Position numbers and translations under genes: made by a program. A DNA stretch of 64,000 bases from positions 20,054,501 through 20,118,500 of the forward strand of contig JALIGW010000013.1 in the NCBI GenBank assembly GCA_023053685.1. The letters run 5' to 3'. Numbering within the stretch: the first letter of the stretch is position 1; each line of letters starts with the position of its first letter. Source of the DNA: Diadophis punctatus similis. Lineage: Eukaryota; Chordata; Lepidosauria; Squamata; Dipsadidae. The notes beneath the pieces were generated by a model. It saw only the letters and a program-made list of their open reading frames with translations, had not been told where the DNA came from and made no database searches. Shown here piece by piece: positions 48,973-59,436 of this stretch.

Positions 48973-50554
48973 CTCCACAGCTATTGGCAGGGTTTGTTTC
49001 TGTGGACCATACCCATTTCTGTGTTCTTCAGTTACCGTTCTGAGTTAGAAAAAGAGGAATTCTACAACCAGAATATTATACCTTGGGAATTTGTATATAC
49101 TGAACTTATTCAAAGGACACATATTGCGTGTTATAAAAATGGTTCCTATGTTTTTTATTCTTGTTTGTGTTAAGGCATTGCAGATTCTTTTTTTATCCAT
49201 TGGGGAAATATTAATGGAATATTTCTTCAAATATTATGTGAATGACTACTAAAAGCTGAATTTCTCAAAGAAAATATCAGACAGTATACTACAAAAGAAT
49301 AAAATTCAGATGCAAAGAAACAAAAGAATATAACAACAGCTGCAGTCTTTCAAGATAACCTTTAAACCTCCTTAGTGTATTCATTCCTCTTTGAATGTAA
49401 TCAACACTGAGTTTAAAAACCCAACTAAAACTGAAATAGTTATCTATAATATGAAATAAACATTTTAAAATGAAAATATTGAATACATGCTCATAGTAAT
49501 CTATTAAAATCAATGATATTTTTCACAAAGTCATAATGTACTTGGCATACAACAAATATAAATATAAATAACATGGTTACTAGCAGGGACAATTTGGATA
49601 TTTTCAAAGGGAATCCAGTGTAATGGGACAGTAATGTCCCGATAATTGGCATAAAAATTAAGAAATATGCACCCAAAGAAAAGTCCTAAAATGGGCATTT
49701 TTTCCAGATGTACTGGACTTCAACTTCATCATTCAACAATGACAAATAATATGCTGGCTGGAAGATAATGTGCGTTGAAGTCCAACTCATTGGCAAAGTG
49801 GCAAGTTGTGGAAGATTGTCATAGAAGGAGGTGCAGTACATATATTGTAGTGACTGAAATGTTACATGGATGAGTATTTTGAGGAAACTTCTGAAGGAGA
49901 TAATCCAGAAACTTGGAATAATCACCACCACCTATAGATAAATCCAACTTTTTTGGTCAATAACATCTTCTGTACCTACTGACCCAAAGTCTGGCAGCAT
50001 TTTCTGGATTGAACAAATGACATCACTGCCTTGGAGACATTTATCTTTACCACATCAGCTAAGGTAGACCCCCAACTACACAAGAATATCAAATTCTTGT
50101 TGGATAAGACAGAGTTCCATACATAAATGCATGCACACCAGGCAGCCAACCCAGCCTAACGGGTCTGTTTTATACATAGTTGAATTAAACTCTTTTTCAC
50201 AGGAGGGACACAATGATAATTGTAGTGATCATCAGTCCTTCATTTTTAAGTCTATCTGTAAAGACTATTGCTGCATTTTGAAGCAACAGAATCAGAGTCA
50301 GTGTCTGTAAAAGAAAACATTTTCCAAAATATAATAGACAAAGTCCAGGTAGATATTCCAGCCTTAAGTGAAGAATCAGTCTACCTGCCAAGGAATCTAT
50401 AAACAAGAAGATCAAACAGCTCACAGAGATCTTGCCTTAATGAATCCAGTTTCTAAGACTTTGTAATCTAACTCCATTTTCTGGCATGATTAATAAGAAA
50501 ATGTGAATTTAACTTCTACAGTCATACTTAATTAATGACTGTATTAGTTATTAA

Positions 50555-50806
50555 TGAGCCGAGGTGGCGCAGCGGTTAGAGGGTAGTACTGCAGGCCACT
50601 TTAGCTGACTGTGATCTGCAGTTCAACGGTTCAAATCTCACCGGCTCAGGGTTGACTCAGCCTTCCATCCTTCCGAGGTAGGTAAAATGAGGACCCAGAT
50701 TGTTGGGGGCAATATAAATATACATTGCTTACTGGTGTAAACCGCTTAGAGAGTGCTTGCACTGTGAGGTGGTATATAAATCTCACTAATAAATAAATAA
50801 ATAAAT
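50555..50806 (+). mobile_element. Sauria-type SINE, copy 5
   Basis: Almost the same as the copy at 30227, including gaggtggcgcagcggttaga, gtgatctgcagttc and the (AATA)n end, so both may be recent or share a subfamily. Confidence 0.9.
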
Positions 50807-51502
50807 ACAAGCCCTCCCCTCTTCTCATTTTATACCTGAATCAAAGTCACATGTATATTCCAAAAGGACAAGTAAAACATGATATTTCATCCATTATCTT
50901 GCTGAGTTTGGAGTGCTCCTTGTCATAGATGCCACTGCCAGAATCAATTCTCCAGGATATTAAACAAGGATACACTGTTGATAAAATACTTAGTACTGAG
51001 CACCTTTATTTAAAGAGCATTTTTTTAATTTAAAAAATGCCATAAATTATCTGTTGGACTCTATGTGTTGTTTCCATGGCATTGCCCTTTTAAATGTAAA
51101 TGTCTTTTCTGGAATGACGTTTGAAAATGATTTCAGTAATAGATCAAAAATAAAAAGAGTATGTAAGTCAACCTTCCCTGTTCAAAATATTGGGGAAGGG
51201 GGTTGAAATAAACCCTTCAAAGTTATGATAGTTGTATACATGAAATCTTCATCAAATATTCTGTAGAAGCTTGTACTGATTCTGCCTTTGATCCTTATTA
51301 AAAGGAGACAGGGCTTTTTGCCAAAGCAAAACATTGCTGTGGTTCATCAGTATCACAACATTATTCAGTACACATTATACAAAAAGTGATACACTTTCTT
51401 TAATATTTTGTGGGCTGTGGCTCTATATATCCATGCTTATTCTTGGATTTAACAATCAAGTGAGCTAGCAGAAGTGGATATGTAGGGTTTAACTATAAAA
51501 TA

Positions 51503-51640
51503 CAGGTAGTCCTCAAGTTATGACTATAATTGAGCCCAAAATATCTGCTGTTAAGTGAGGCATTTTTAAGTAAGTTTTACGACCTTTCTTGCCACCATTA
51601 AGTGAATCACTGTAGTTGTTTAGCTAATAACATGGTTAAG
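51503..51640 (+). repeat. Squamate interspersed repeat (CAGGTAGTCCTC start), 5' part
   Basis: caggtagtcctcaagttatg, ttgagcccaaaatatctg, gttaagtgaggc and ccattaagtgaatcactg are the start of a repeat whose second half, from tgaatctggcttcccc, resumes at 62097. The two halves abut without loss at ggttaag / tgaatctgg, so 51641-62096 looks inserted. Confidence 0.75.
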
Positions 51641-52140
51641 TACTATCTGTGCAGAATGATTTCCAGAGCTTGGGGTATGAACTTAGGTTGTAGGCTTATC
51701 TTTTCAGAGGTTTTACCAGTATATAAGGAGCATATAAGGAGTTCAATGTGTGGCTAAAGGAGTGGTGTAAAAGGGAAGGTTTTGGTTTTATTAGTCATGA
51801 TGTCTACAGCTGATCCAATGAAAAACTGTACAAAAGAGATGGTTTGCATCCATCAAAGAAAGGGACTGAGTTACTTGGCATTAAATTCACAGATTTTCTG
51901 GATAAACATTTAAACTGAACAGTGGGGACAGATAATTAATAGATAAAGAACATTTCTGTCCCCAGCAATCTAAAATTAATAGGGTTATCAGTGCATGTAA
52001 CATTTCATAGTGCGAATAAGATTATCAACCTTGCTGTCAAGCAAAACCAAGCATTTAATAGTGAGTGCCATACCAAGTGCACTAATCAAACAGGTGACAA
52101 GAAAGTAGGGGAAGTCAGGCACAACACAGGTTATGTAGAC

Positions 52141-53841
52141 CAGTGTTCCCCAACCGGTATGCCGCGGCATACTGGTGTGCCATGAGGCCATGCCAAGTGT
52201 GCCGTGGCAAAAGCTCGCATCATTCAGGGGTGGCCAAACCATGGCGCATGCGCCAAATGTGGTGCATTGGATGATTGCAAGTGGTGCATTGCAATCATCC
52301 AATGGCTGACGCCTCTCCCGCCCGCGTGACTTGCTGTCTTTTAAAATTCAAGCCGCCTCGGCTTGAGTTTTAAAAGACAGCAAGACGCGGGCGGGAGAGG
52401 CAGGTCTGGTCATTAAGCCTGCTGGCCGCTGCAGCGAGACTTAATGAGCAGACCTGCTGCCCTGGACACAACAGCGAGGAACGCGAGGAGGAGGTACCGG
52501 GGCATGTCCCAGGTAGGACACATGTCTCGCGCTGGGGGTTGGCAGGACGGGTGGGGCAGGACTGGTGGGCGGGACGGGGCGCGCGTCCTACCTGGGACTT
52601 TTCCTGGTAGCTCCAGTCGCGTTCCTTGCTAATAGCATCCAGAGCAGAGCAGCCCCTTCCAAAAGATAATGTCTTGCAAGACGTTATCTTTTGGAAGTGG
52701 CTGCTCTGCTCTGGACGTTATTACGGTAGCAAGGAACGCGACTGGAGTTACTGGGAAAAGTCCCAGGTAAGACACGCGTCTCGCGCTGGGGGTTGGCAGG
52801 GCGGGCGGGGCAGGACTGGCGGGCAGCATGGGGTGCGCGTCCTACCTGGGACTTTTCCCGGTAGCTCGATTTGAGGCTTGGCAGGGGGCGTGGTGGGGCG
52901 GGGCGCGAGTCCTCCTCCCTGCCGCTTCTGTTTGTGGAAGCCGAAGAGCCTTACCGGTAGTTTGGGAGAAAGAAAGAAAGTTTTTTGCTGCTTTCCTTCA
53001 GTGCACTCAAAAGCAGAAGCAGCAAAAAACTTTCTTTCTCCCAAACTACCGGTAAGGCTCTTCAGCTTCCACATACAGCCTGAAAAGCAGTCTCACGTGT
53101 CTCGTGCTAGGGCTGGCTTGATTTGGGGCTTGGCAGGGCGCGAGTGAGGAAGGCGTCAGCAAGAGGCAGAGCCAAAAGGGAGGGCGACAGGGATGTCTGC
53201 TTCTTAAGCCAGCAAACTTCCTTGTCGCCAAGCTCCGCCTCTTGCCGACGCCTCCTCACTTGCTGAATTGACTCGCCTGCTCTGGGCTGCCTTGGGCGGC
53301 TTGAGTTATAAATGACAGCAAAACGCAGGCGGGAGAGGCAGGTCTTGTTCATTAAGCCTCACTGGCTGCTGCAGTGAGGCTTAATGAGCAAGACCTGCCT
53401 CTCCCGCCCATGTTTTGCTTTCTTTTAAAACTCAAGCCGAAGAAGCAGGTGGGGGAAGCAGCCCCCGGCCGCTTCCCCCGCCCACCTGGACGCCGCCATT
53501 TGCGGTCTTTTGCCCTCTGCGCATGCGCACAGCATTCTGCGCATGAGCAGAGGGCAAAACTCAAATGGCGGCATCCAGGCGGGCCCGCCCACCCGGGACG
53601 CCTGGGCCAATTGGCGCATGGTATCATTAAGGTTGGCCACCACTGACCTACCTAATTATCAAATAAAATAATAAATCAAGTAATTGTTATGCCCAGTTTG
53701 ACATTCCTATACTATTATACTCTTCAAAACGATATTTTGAAGATTATATTTGTTTTTTATCCAATTTTTGTATGTGGTGTGCCGTGGAATTTTGGGAGAG
53801 GCTATGATGTGCCGAGGGTGACAAAAGGTTGGGGAGCACTG
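52141..53841. mobile_element. 1.7-kb hAT-type element (CAGTGTTCCCCAACC ends) made of serial hairpins
   Basis: The left end CAGTGTTCCCCAACC is inverted at the right end as ggttggggagcactg. An exact 8-bp duplication ATGTAGAC lies at 52133-52140 and 53842-53849, splitting the CR1. The interior is a chain of separate palindromes, for example around gattgcaagtggtgcattgc (52270), acagcaag at 52340-52390, aagataatgtcttgcaagac (52665), the cagcaaaaaactttcttt stem (52970-53045), the taatgagcaagacctgcctc stem (53330-53400) and the TTTTGCCC module (53490-53585). No transposase. Confidence 0.87.
53490..53585. repeat. Hairpin module TTTTGCCC...TGCGCATGCGCA, copy 2
   Basis: gccatttgcggtcttttgcc, ctgcgcatgcgcacagcatt, then the inverse ctgcgcatgagcagagggca and aaactcaaatggcgg, with flanking ccaggcgggc. 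It matches the module at 25480-25560 in a hAT element with different termini. Confidence 0.8.
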
Positions 53842-54682
53842 ATGTAGACAGTAAACACAGGGTCAATCAAAATTGACTCAAATGTCTATACACCAATGCA
53901 CAGAGTATGAGGAATAAACAGGTGAATTAGAAATTCAAGTAAATGGGGGCAGATATGATATTGTTGCCATTACAGAAACTTGGTGGGATGAAACTCACAA
54001 ATGGAACATACAGCTAGAGGGATTTAAATTATTTAAAAGAAATAGACCAAATAAAAGAGGCGGTGAAGTTGCACTATATATATATATAAGAAATAGCTAC
54101 ATCTCTACAGAAATAGCGCACAACAATGATGAAAATTATAATGAATGCATTTGGGTCAATATTAAAGGGGGGGGAATAACATTGCCATAGGTCTATACTA
54201 TAGGCTACCCAATCAAACAGAGGAAATAGATGAACTTTTTGCTAGTCAGCCAACTAAGGTATGTAGGAAACACATCACAATAGTAATGGGGGATTTTAAC
54301 TATCCTGACATCAACTGGGAGACAAACTCTGCACCAAGTGGAAGATCCAACAGGTTCCTAACAAACCTAGCAGACAACTTTGTTTCCCAAAAAGTAGAGA
54401 AGGGAACAAGGGGATCAGCCATATTGGACTTAATTCTCATAAACAGAGACGAAATAATAGAAGGTGCTGAAGCTACAGGAACCTTGGGGGCAAGTGATCA
54501 TGCAATATTGGAATTCAACATTATGCAAGCACAAGCAGTAGAACAAAGTCAAACTAGAATCTTGGAATTTAAGAGAGCCAATTTCAATAAACTTAGAGAG
54601 ATGTTGGGTTGGATTACATGAATGAGAATCCTCAAGGGGAAAACAACTCAAGAAGTTTGGGAAATTTTGAAAAGTGAGATTA

Positions 54683-54687
54683 TAAAA
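54683..54687. other. Copia target-site duplication, TAAAA
   Basis: TAAAA at 54683-54687 is repeated directly after the other LTR at 59305-59309. A 5-bp duplication is usual for Ty1/copia integrases. Confidence 0.9.
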
Positions 54688-54953
54688 TGTCAGAGTTACG
54701 CAATAAATCAGAAGCTTCAGAAGATAACTGCATTTTGCTGATTCAAATAACTTCTTTATAAGTAGAATAAAACATTAACAATACCACACTTTGTTTCAGA
54801 TCACATGTTGAGATGTTTTCACAGCAAGCTTTAATGGTGGACTGAGTAAACCACGCCCTTCTTCTTGCTAAGTTTTTGGACATGCTCAATTAACACTTCA
54901 GCCTGATTGGCTGACTCAATCACATGGCTCTCCCAGTCATGAATATTCCAACA
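54688..54953 (-). repeat. Copia 3' LTR
   Basis: 266 bp, TG...CA bounded on the plus strand. It differs from the 5' LTR (59039-59304) at only two places (g/t in aaatca-aagc and t/c in aagttt-tgg), about 0.75%. The end of the Gag-Pol frame overlaps its first 17 bases. Confidence 0.97.
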
Positions 54954-57900
54954 CTCCTCCCTTCATTACTGGGAGAGACATCAAACCTATTGGATTTAAA
55001 CATTTCCCATGATTCACATTACCCAATGGTTTGGTCATCATGTCTGCTAAATTATCCTCTGAAGAACAATGATGTAAATGTATCAATTTTTCTTTTACAG
55101 CTTCCCTGACATTACAATACTTAATGTCCACATGTTTACTTCTGTTCTTCACTCTGTCACCTGTTGCCATTTTTATACAAGCAGCATTATCTTCATAAAC
55201 AGTAACAGCTTCATTTACATTTACATTTAAATCTTGTAACAACTGTACATACCAAACTACTTCAGAACATAACTCAGACAATGCAATAAACTCTGCTTCA
55301 GCAGTTGAAATAGCAACCGTTGTTTGTTTTCTGGACTTCCAACCAATTAAAGCCCCTCCAAACAATATTACAATTCCAGAATTAGACTTTCTGGTTTTTA
55401 CATCATTTGCATAATCACTATCAACATAACATTTCAATTTTAATTCTTCAGTGACCTGTATTTGAAGACCTAAATTCACAGTTCCCTTCAAATACCTGAG
55501 AATTCTTTTCACACCCATCCAATGCAACTTTGTAGGTGTAGCAGTAAAGCGACTTAAGATGCTCACTGCACAAGCTATGTCTGGTCTGGACCACTGTGAC
55601 AGATATAACAGACTCCCTATTGCAGAGTGATATATCTCCTGATCACAGGCTTCACTTTTATCCTCACCCAAACTATTGTAAAAATCTGTGCTCATAGGTG
55701 TAGGAGCAATATTACAATCTTTCATGTTATACTTCTCTAATAATTGTTCAATTTTTCTTCTTTGACTGAGAATATAACCCTTTTCAGTTTTTTGTATTTC
55801 TACACCGAGATAATTCTTTATTTCTCCCAAATTCTTTAATTCAAATTTCTTTTCTAACTTATTAGCAAATTCTTTAACTTGTGATGCATCCTTTGCAATG
55901 AAACAAAGATCATCCACAAATGCTAATAGTAGACAATTTCCACCTTGTAACTTTCCAGTGTATATGCAACCATCAGCTTTGCAACTCTTGAACCCAAGAC
56001 CTTTCAATGCAGTATCTAAACAGATATTCCAATTTCTGGCTGACTGCTTCAGCCCATAAATGGCCTTGTTCAATTTATACACCATGTTAGGCTTTTTATT
56101 TTCATACCCTGGTGCTTGAACCATATAAATTTCTTCCTCTAATTCAGCATTGAGGAATGCAGTGGTTATATCAAAATGCCAAATTCTATGCCTGTATGCT
56201 GATGCTAATGCCAGTGCTAGTCTTATGCTCTCAGCTTTTACAGTTGGCGCGAACACCTCATCATAGTGCACATTCTTTAATTGAGAAAAACCTTGTGCCA
56301 CCAATCTTGCCTTATACTGTACTTCATTATTGGGTAATACCTTTTTCTTATATACCCACTTACATCCTACAGCTTTCGTACCCTGTGGCAAAGTCATAGA
56401 TGTGAACACTTCATGATCGCCCATGGATTTCATCTCTTTATCCATGGCTTCCTTCCACTTTTCTTGTTCAACTTTTGGTAATGCCAATACTTCCTTATAG
56501 TTTCTTGGCTCATACCACACATTACACACTTTAACTTTACTGGCAGAATACCTGTCTGGCGGAACCCCTCTGTTCCTACGCTCTGACCTACGTGGCATTG
56601 CCTGTACTTGTGTTTCAAGCTTTTCTGGCTTCATATCTTGTTCAGACTCTCCTCCCTGAACATAGACACCTTCAGTAAATGATTCACCATCATTAAATGA
56701 GTTATTGTCACTAAGTGGATCACCGTCGCTAAGTGGATCACCATCATTAAGTGAGACATTTTCAGAATTTGCATCAATTCTGTTCCAATTTTGTTCTGCA
56801 AAACTAGCAGACCTTGAAATCACTATCCTTTTACTTACATCGCTAAAGCGATACCCTTTTGAGCCTGGCTCATAGCCCACAAATCTGAGCTTTCTAGCCT
56901 TTTGTTGTCCCTTTCTTCTGATTGCCTTTGGAATATGTACCCAGGCAGTACTTCCAAATATTTTTAAATGTGCTAGAGAAGGCTTTCTCCCATATAACAT
57001 TGCATATGGAGTATTATTGATGGATGAACTCCACAACCTATTTACTAAATAATTGGCAGTCAGTATGGCTTCACCCCAATATGACCTGCTCATACCAGAA
57101 TCCTCCAGTAATGAGTCTTTCATTGTTTGCAAAACACCATTCCTCTTTTCAGCCACTCCGTTCTCCCCCGGTGTGTAAGGATTTGTGCGCCTGTGTCTTA
57201 TTCCCAATTGTCTCAACCATTGTTGAAAATTTGTTGACATAAACTCAGAACCTCTGTCAGTTTGCAACTGACATACCTGTTGTTTGTACCTTCTCTCTAC
57301 AAAGCTTAACCATTGCTTAAACTGCTGTAGCACCTCTGTTTTACTCTTAAGTAAGTAGCAAAACCCAAACCTGCTGTAGTCATCCACAATGACCAGCGCA
57401 TACTTTGCTCCTCCCAAACTGGCTTGCATAGGCCCAATTAAATCAGCATGCACCAGTTCTAGAGCTTTTGTGGTTTGTCTTGTGCTAAACTTACTAACTG
57501 GGAATGCTTTGGATTTCGACGCTTTGCATACTGCACAATCCAAATATGCCTTACATCCCTTCAAATCTAATCCTTCTGCAAATTCTTTCATTTGTTGAAC
57601 AACCTTAAAATTAGCATGACCAAGTCGTCTGTGCAGAAGATGAACACATGAATTGTGTTCTGCTACATTTTTAACTATCTGGGAACAATGTGGGACCTTT
57701 TGTCCCTGCAATACATAAAGATTATCCTCTTTTATGCCTTGTGCACAAACATTCCCATTTCTTTGGATGATACACTTCCCATTAACAAATGTGGTTTCAT
57801 AACCTTGCTTGTCTAAACTAGACACACTTAACAAATTATGCTCCATTTCAGGTACACATAACACATCAGTAAACCTGGATTCCAAATATGGAATTTGCAC

Positions 57901-58923
57901 ATCGCCTCTTCCAATGATTTTAGCCTTTTGACCATTGGCTAAGGCCACTTCTTCATGGTTTCCTTGGAAAAATCTGGAAAATAAGTCAGAATTATTAACA
58001 ATTGTTTGACTAGCCCCACTGTCAATCAACCATTTGTCTCTATTGTTATTATAACAAACTTTTGCAACTGCAATCTGTCCTTGCAAATAATGTCTCTTGT
58101 CTTGCACATTTCTTCTCTGTGCACAGCTTTTCTGCAGATGATTTGTCTCTCCACAAATGAAACATGCTTTTTTAACTTGCTTGAAGAATTGTTGCTGTAT
58201 AACTTGATCTCTCCTGCCTCTGATTTCCTCTTGTCTGCAGACACCTCGGCTGTTGCTAGAGATAGGCAGCCTGTGGAAAATTTTACTGGAGACTTGCTGT
58301 AAGTTTCCACTGTACTCCTTGTTGAGCCCCCGCCTGTGGAATTTTCCATCAGCATGGCTGAAAAGCCTTTTCTCATATTCATTCAATAAACACGATTTCA
58401 AAGCCTCCAAATTCAAATCTGCTTCTGGCTTACTTTCAAAAATAGCTGATACAGTCTCCCAGCTCTGATCCAAACTATTTAACACTAATAAAACTTTTTG
58501 GGACTCTGGAAACTTTACTCCACGTTGCTCCAATTCTAGAAAATTAGACTGCATTTTCATTAAATGATCTTCCATAGAATCTCCTGGCTGCATAATCGCT
58601 CTAAAAAGCTTTCTCGAAAGTTGGACCACATTACACGCAGAAACATTGACATGTACTGCTTTCAATTTCTGCCATATTTCTTTTGCAGACTTTAATTCAG
58701 CTACATTTAAGAATTGATCATCCCCCAGACTTAAAAGAAGATAAGCCATAGCTTTGTCATGAGCCTTTTGATCTGCTGCTCCAAGCACTTGCGGGGGGTC
58801 TGCTACGATGTCCCATAATTCTTTTGCTTTCAAAAAACATTCCATTTTTGCAGCCCAAATTAAATAATTTTTCTTCCCCAATTTGGGTATTGGACTGTCT
58901 TTAAATTCCATAGCAGCAGCCAT
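54937..58923 (-). CDS. Copia Gag-Pol polyprotein, intact
   Basis: 1328 residues in a single frame. Gag (about 1-290) ends with a zinc knuckle C-x2-C-x4-H-x4-C at 254-267 (CFICGETNHLQKSC). Protease: active-site DSGA with D301. An H-H-C-C GAG-pre-integrase segment (HRRLGHANFK...CAVCKASK) follows. Integrase: D494 (HADLIGP), D556 (QTDRGSEF), E592 (NGVAEKRN), a DD35E arrangement. RT: D918 (WHFDITTAFLN), then FVDD with D1004-D1005 (YVDD in most relatives). RNase H: CYVDSDYAND, STAEAEF, VYEDNAA and a SKHVDIKY segment. All catalytic residues I can identify are present. The start MAAAMEF at 58923 is 115 bp below the 5' LTR, with no upstream in-frame alternative needed. The final residues MKGGVLEYS run through the purine tract into the 3' LTR. 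Confidence 0.97.
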   Translation of the reverse strand: MAAAMEFKDSPIPKLGKKNYLIWAAKMECFLKAKELWDIVADPPQVLGAADQKAHDKAMAYLLLSLGDDQFLNVAELKSAKEIWQKLKAVHVNVSACNVVQLSRKLFRAIMQPGDSMEDHLMKMQSNFLELEQRGVKFPESQKVLLVLNSLDQSWETVSAIFESKPEADLNLEALKSCLLNEYEKRLFSHADGKFHRRGLNKEYSGNLQQVSSKIFHRLPISSNSRGVCRQEEIRGRRDQVIQQQFFKQVKKACFICGETNHLQKSCAQRRNVQDKRHYLQGQIAVAKVCYNNNRDKWLIDSGASQTIVNNSDLFSRFFQGNHEEVALANGQKAKIIGRGDVQIPYLESRFTDVLCVPEMEHNLLSVSSLDKQGYETTFVNGKCIIQRNGNVCAQGIKEDNLYVLQGQKVPHCSQIVKNVAEHNSCVHLLHRRLGHANFKVVQQMKEFAEGLDLKGCKAYLDCAVCKASKSKAFPVSKFSTRQTTKALELVHADLIGPMQASLGGAKYALVIVDDYSRFGFCYLLKSKTEVLQQFKQWLSFVERRYKQQVCQLQTDRGSEFMSTNFQQWLRQLGIRHRRTNPYTPGENGVAEKRNGVLQTMKDSLLEDSGMSRSYWGEAILTANYLVNRLWSSSINNTPYAMLYGRKPSLAHLKIFGSTAWVHIPKAIRRKGQQKARKLRFVGYEPGSKGYRFSDVSKRIVISRSASFAEQNWNRIDANSENVSLNDGDPLSDGDPLSDNNSFNDGESFTEGVYVQGGESEQDMKPEKLETQVQAMPRRSERRNRGVPPDRYSASKVKVCNVWYEPRNYKEVLALPKVEQEKWKEAMDKEMKSMGDHEVFTSMTLPQGTKAVGCKWVYKKKVLPNNEVQYKARLVAQGFSQLKNVHYDEVFAPTVKAESIRLALALASAYRHRIWHFDITTAFLNAELEEEIYMVQAPGYENKKPNMVYKLNKAIYGLKQSARNWNICLDTALKGLGFKSCKADGCIYTGKLQGGNCLLLAFVDDLCFIAKDASQVKEFANKLEKKFELKNLGEIKNYLGVEIQKTEKGYILSQRRKIEQLLEKYNMKDCNIAPTPMSTDFYNSLGEDKSEACDQEIYHSAIGSLLYLSQWSRPDIACAVSILSRFTATPTKLHWMGVKRILRYLKGTVNLGLQIQVTEELKLKCYVDSDYANDVKTRKSNSGIVILFGGALIGWKSRKQTTVAISTAEAEFIALSELCSEVVWYVQLLQDLNVNVNEAVTVYEDNAACIKMATGDRVKNRSKHVDIKYCNVREAVKEKLIHLHHCSSEDNLADMMTKPLGNVNHGKCLNPIGLMSLPVMKGGVLEYS
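54954..54965 (-). promoter_or_regulatory. Polypurine tract of the copia element
   Basis: On the minus strand, gaagggaggag lies directly before the TG of the 3' LTR, where plus-strand DNA priming starts in LTR elements. The same bases encode the MKGG near the end of Gag-Pol. Confidence 0.8.
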
Positions 58924-59024
58924 CCTGCTTTACTTTTCTTCTCTGCCTGTTCCTTTAACAACACAGACAGCTTCTTATCAGCTTTATAGTACAATGCAGT
59001 TTTACTTTACTTCTTGAGCGATTC

Positions 59025-59038
59025 CTGGGCCCATAACC
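59025..59038 (-). promoter_or_regulatory. Primer-binding site for half-tRNA-iMet
   Basis: On the plus strand, CTGGGCCCATAACC abuts the 5' LTR with no gap. This is the sequence of the anticodon stem-loop of vertebrate initiator tRNA-Met (CAU anticodon inside gggCCCATaacc), not its 3' acceptor end. So the element's RNA is complementary to an internal stretch of the tRNA, as in Drosophila copia and Ty5-like elements, which prime from a cleaved tRNA-iMet half. Confidence 0.85.
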
Positions 59039-59304
59039 TGTCAGAGTTACGCAATAAATCATAAGCTTCAGAAGATAACTGCATTTTGCTGATTCAAATA
59101 ACTTCTTTATAAGTAGAATAAAACATTAACAATACCACACTTTGTTTCAGATCACATGTTGAGATGTTTTCACAGCAAGCTTTAATGGTGGACTGAGTAA
59201 ACCACGCCCTTCTTCTTGCTAAGTTTCTGGACATGCTCAATTAACACTTCAGCCTGATTGGCTGACTCAATCACATGGCTCTCCCAGTCATGAATATTCC
59301 AACA
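59039..59304 (-). repeat. Copia 5' LTR
   Basis: 266 bp, TG...CA. It should carry the promoter for the element. Transcription runs toward lower coordinates, the same direction as OCA2. Confidence 0.97.
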
Positions 59305-59309
59305 TAAAA

Positions 59310-59436
59310 GCCCAGTCCTGTATACCTATACAATCACAAGGGCAGTAGCCTAGCCAGTAGGCTACCGCCCTTGTGATTGTATAGGTATACAGGACTGGGC
59401 TTTTATAATCTCACTTTTCAAAATTTCCCAAACTTC
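59310..59436. repeat. Hairpin at the LINE 5' junction (left arm continues at 54652-54687)
   Basis: With the copia element removed, 54652-54687 plus 59310-59352 pairs with 59358-59436, a 79-bp stem with a 5-base turn (gccag). The distal 48 bases of the right arm are an inverted copy of the flanking CR1 target, including gactgggcttttataatctc. After it, aaatttcccaaact (59421-59434) is repeated at 59439-59452, where the next LINE starts. Confidence 0.88.

Larger units (their letters stand above)
54688..59304 (-). mobile_element. Complete Ty1/copia LTR retrotransposon
   Basis: The 4617-bp element has two 266-bp LTRs, a 5-bp target duplication, a tRNA primer site next to the 5' LTR, a purine tract next to the 3' LTR, and one intact Gag-Pol frame of 1328 codons. 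Domain order protease-integrase-RT-RNase H with integrase before RT defines the Ty1/copia group (Pseudoviridae in virus taxonomy; no envelope gene). It inserted in a hairpin that belongs to another LINE, which is in a CR1. Near-identical LTRs and the intact frame suggest a recent insertion. Confidence 0.97.
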
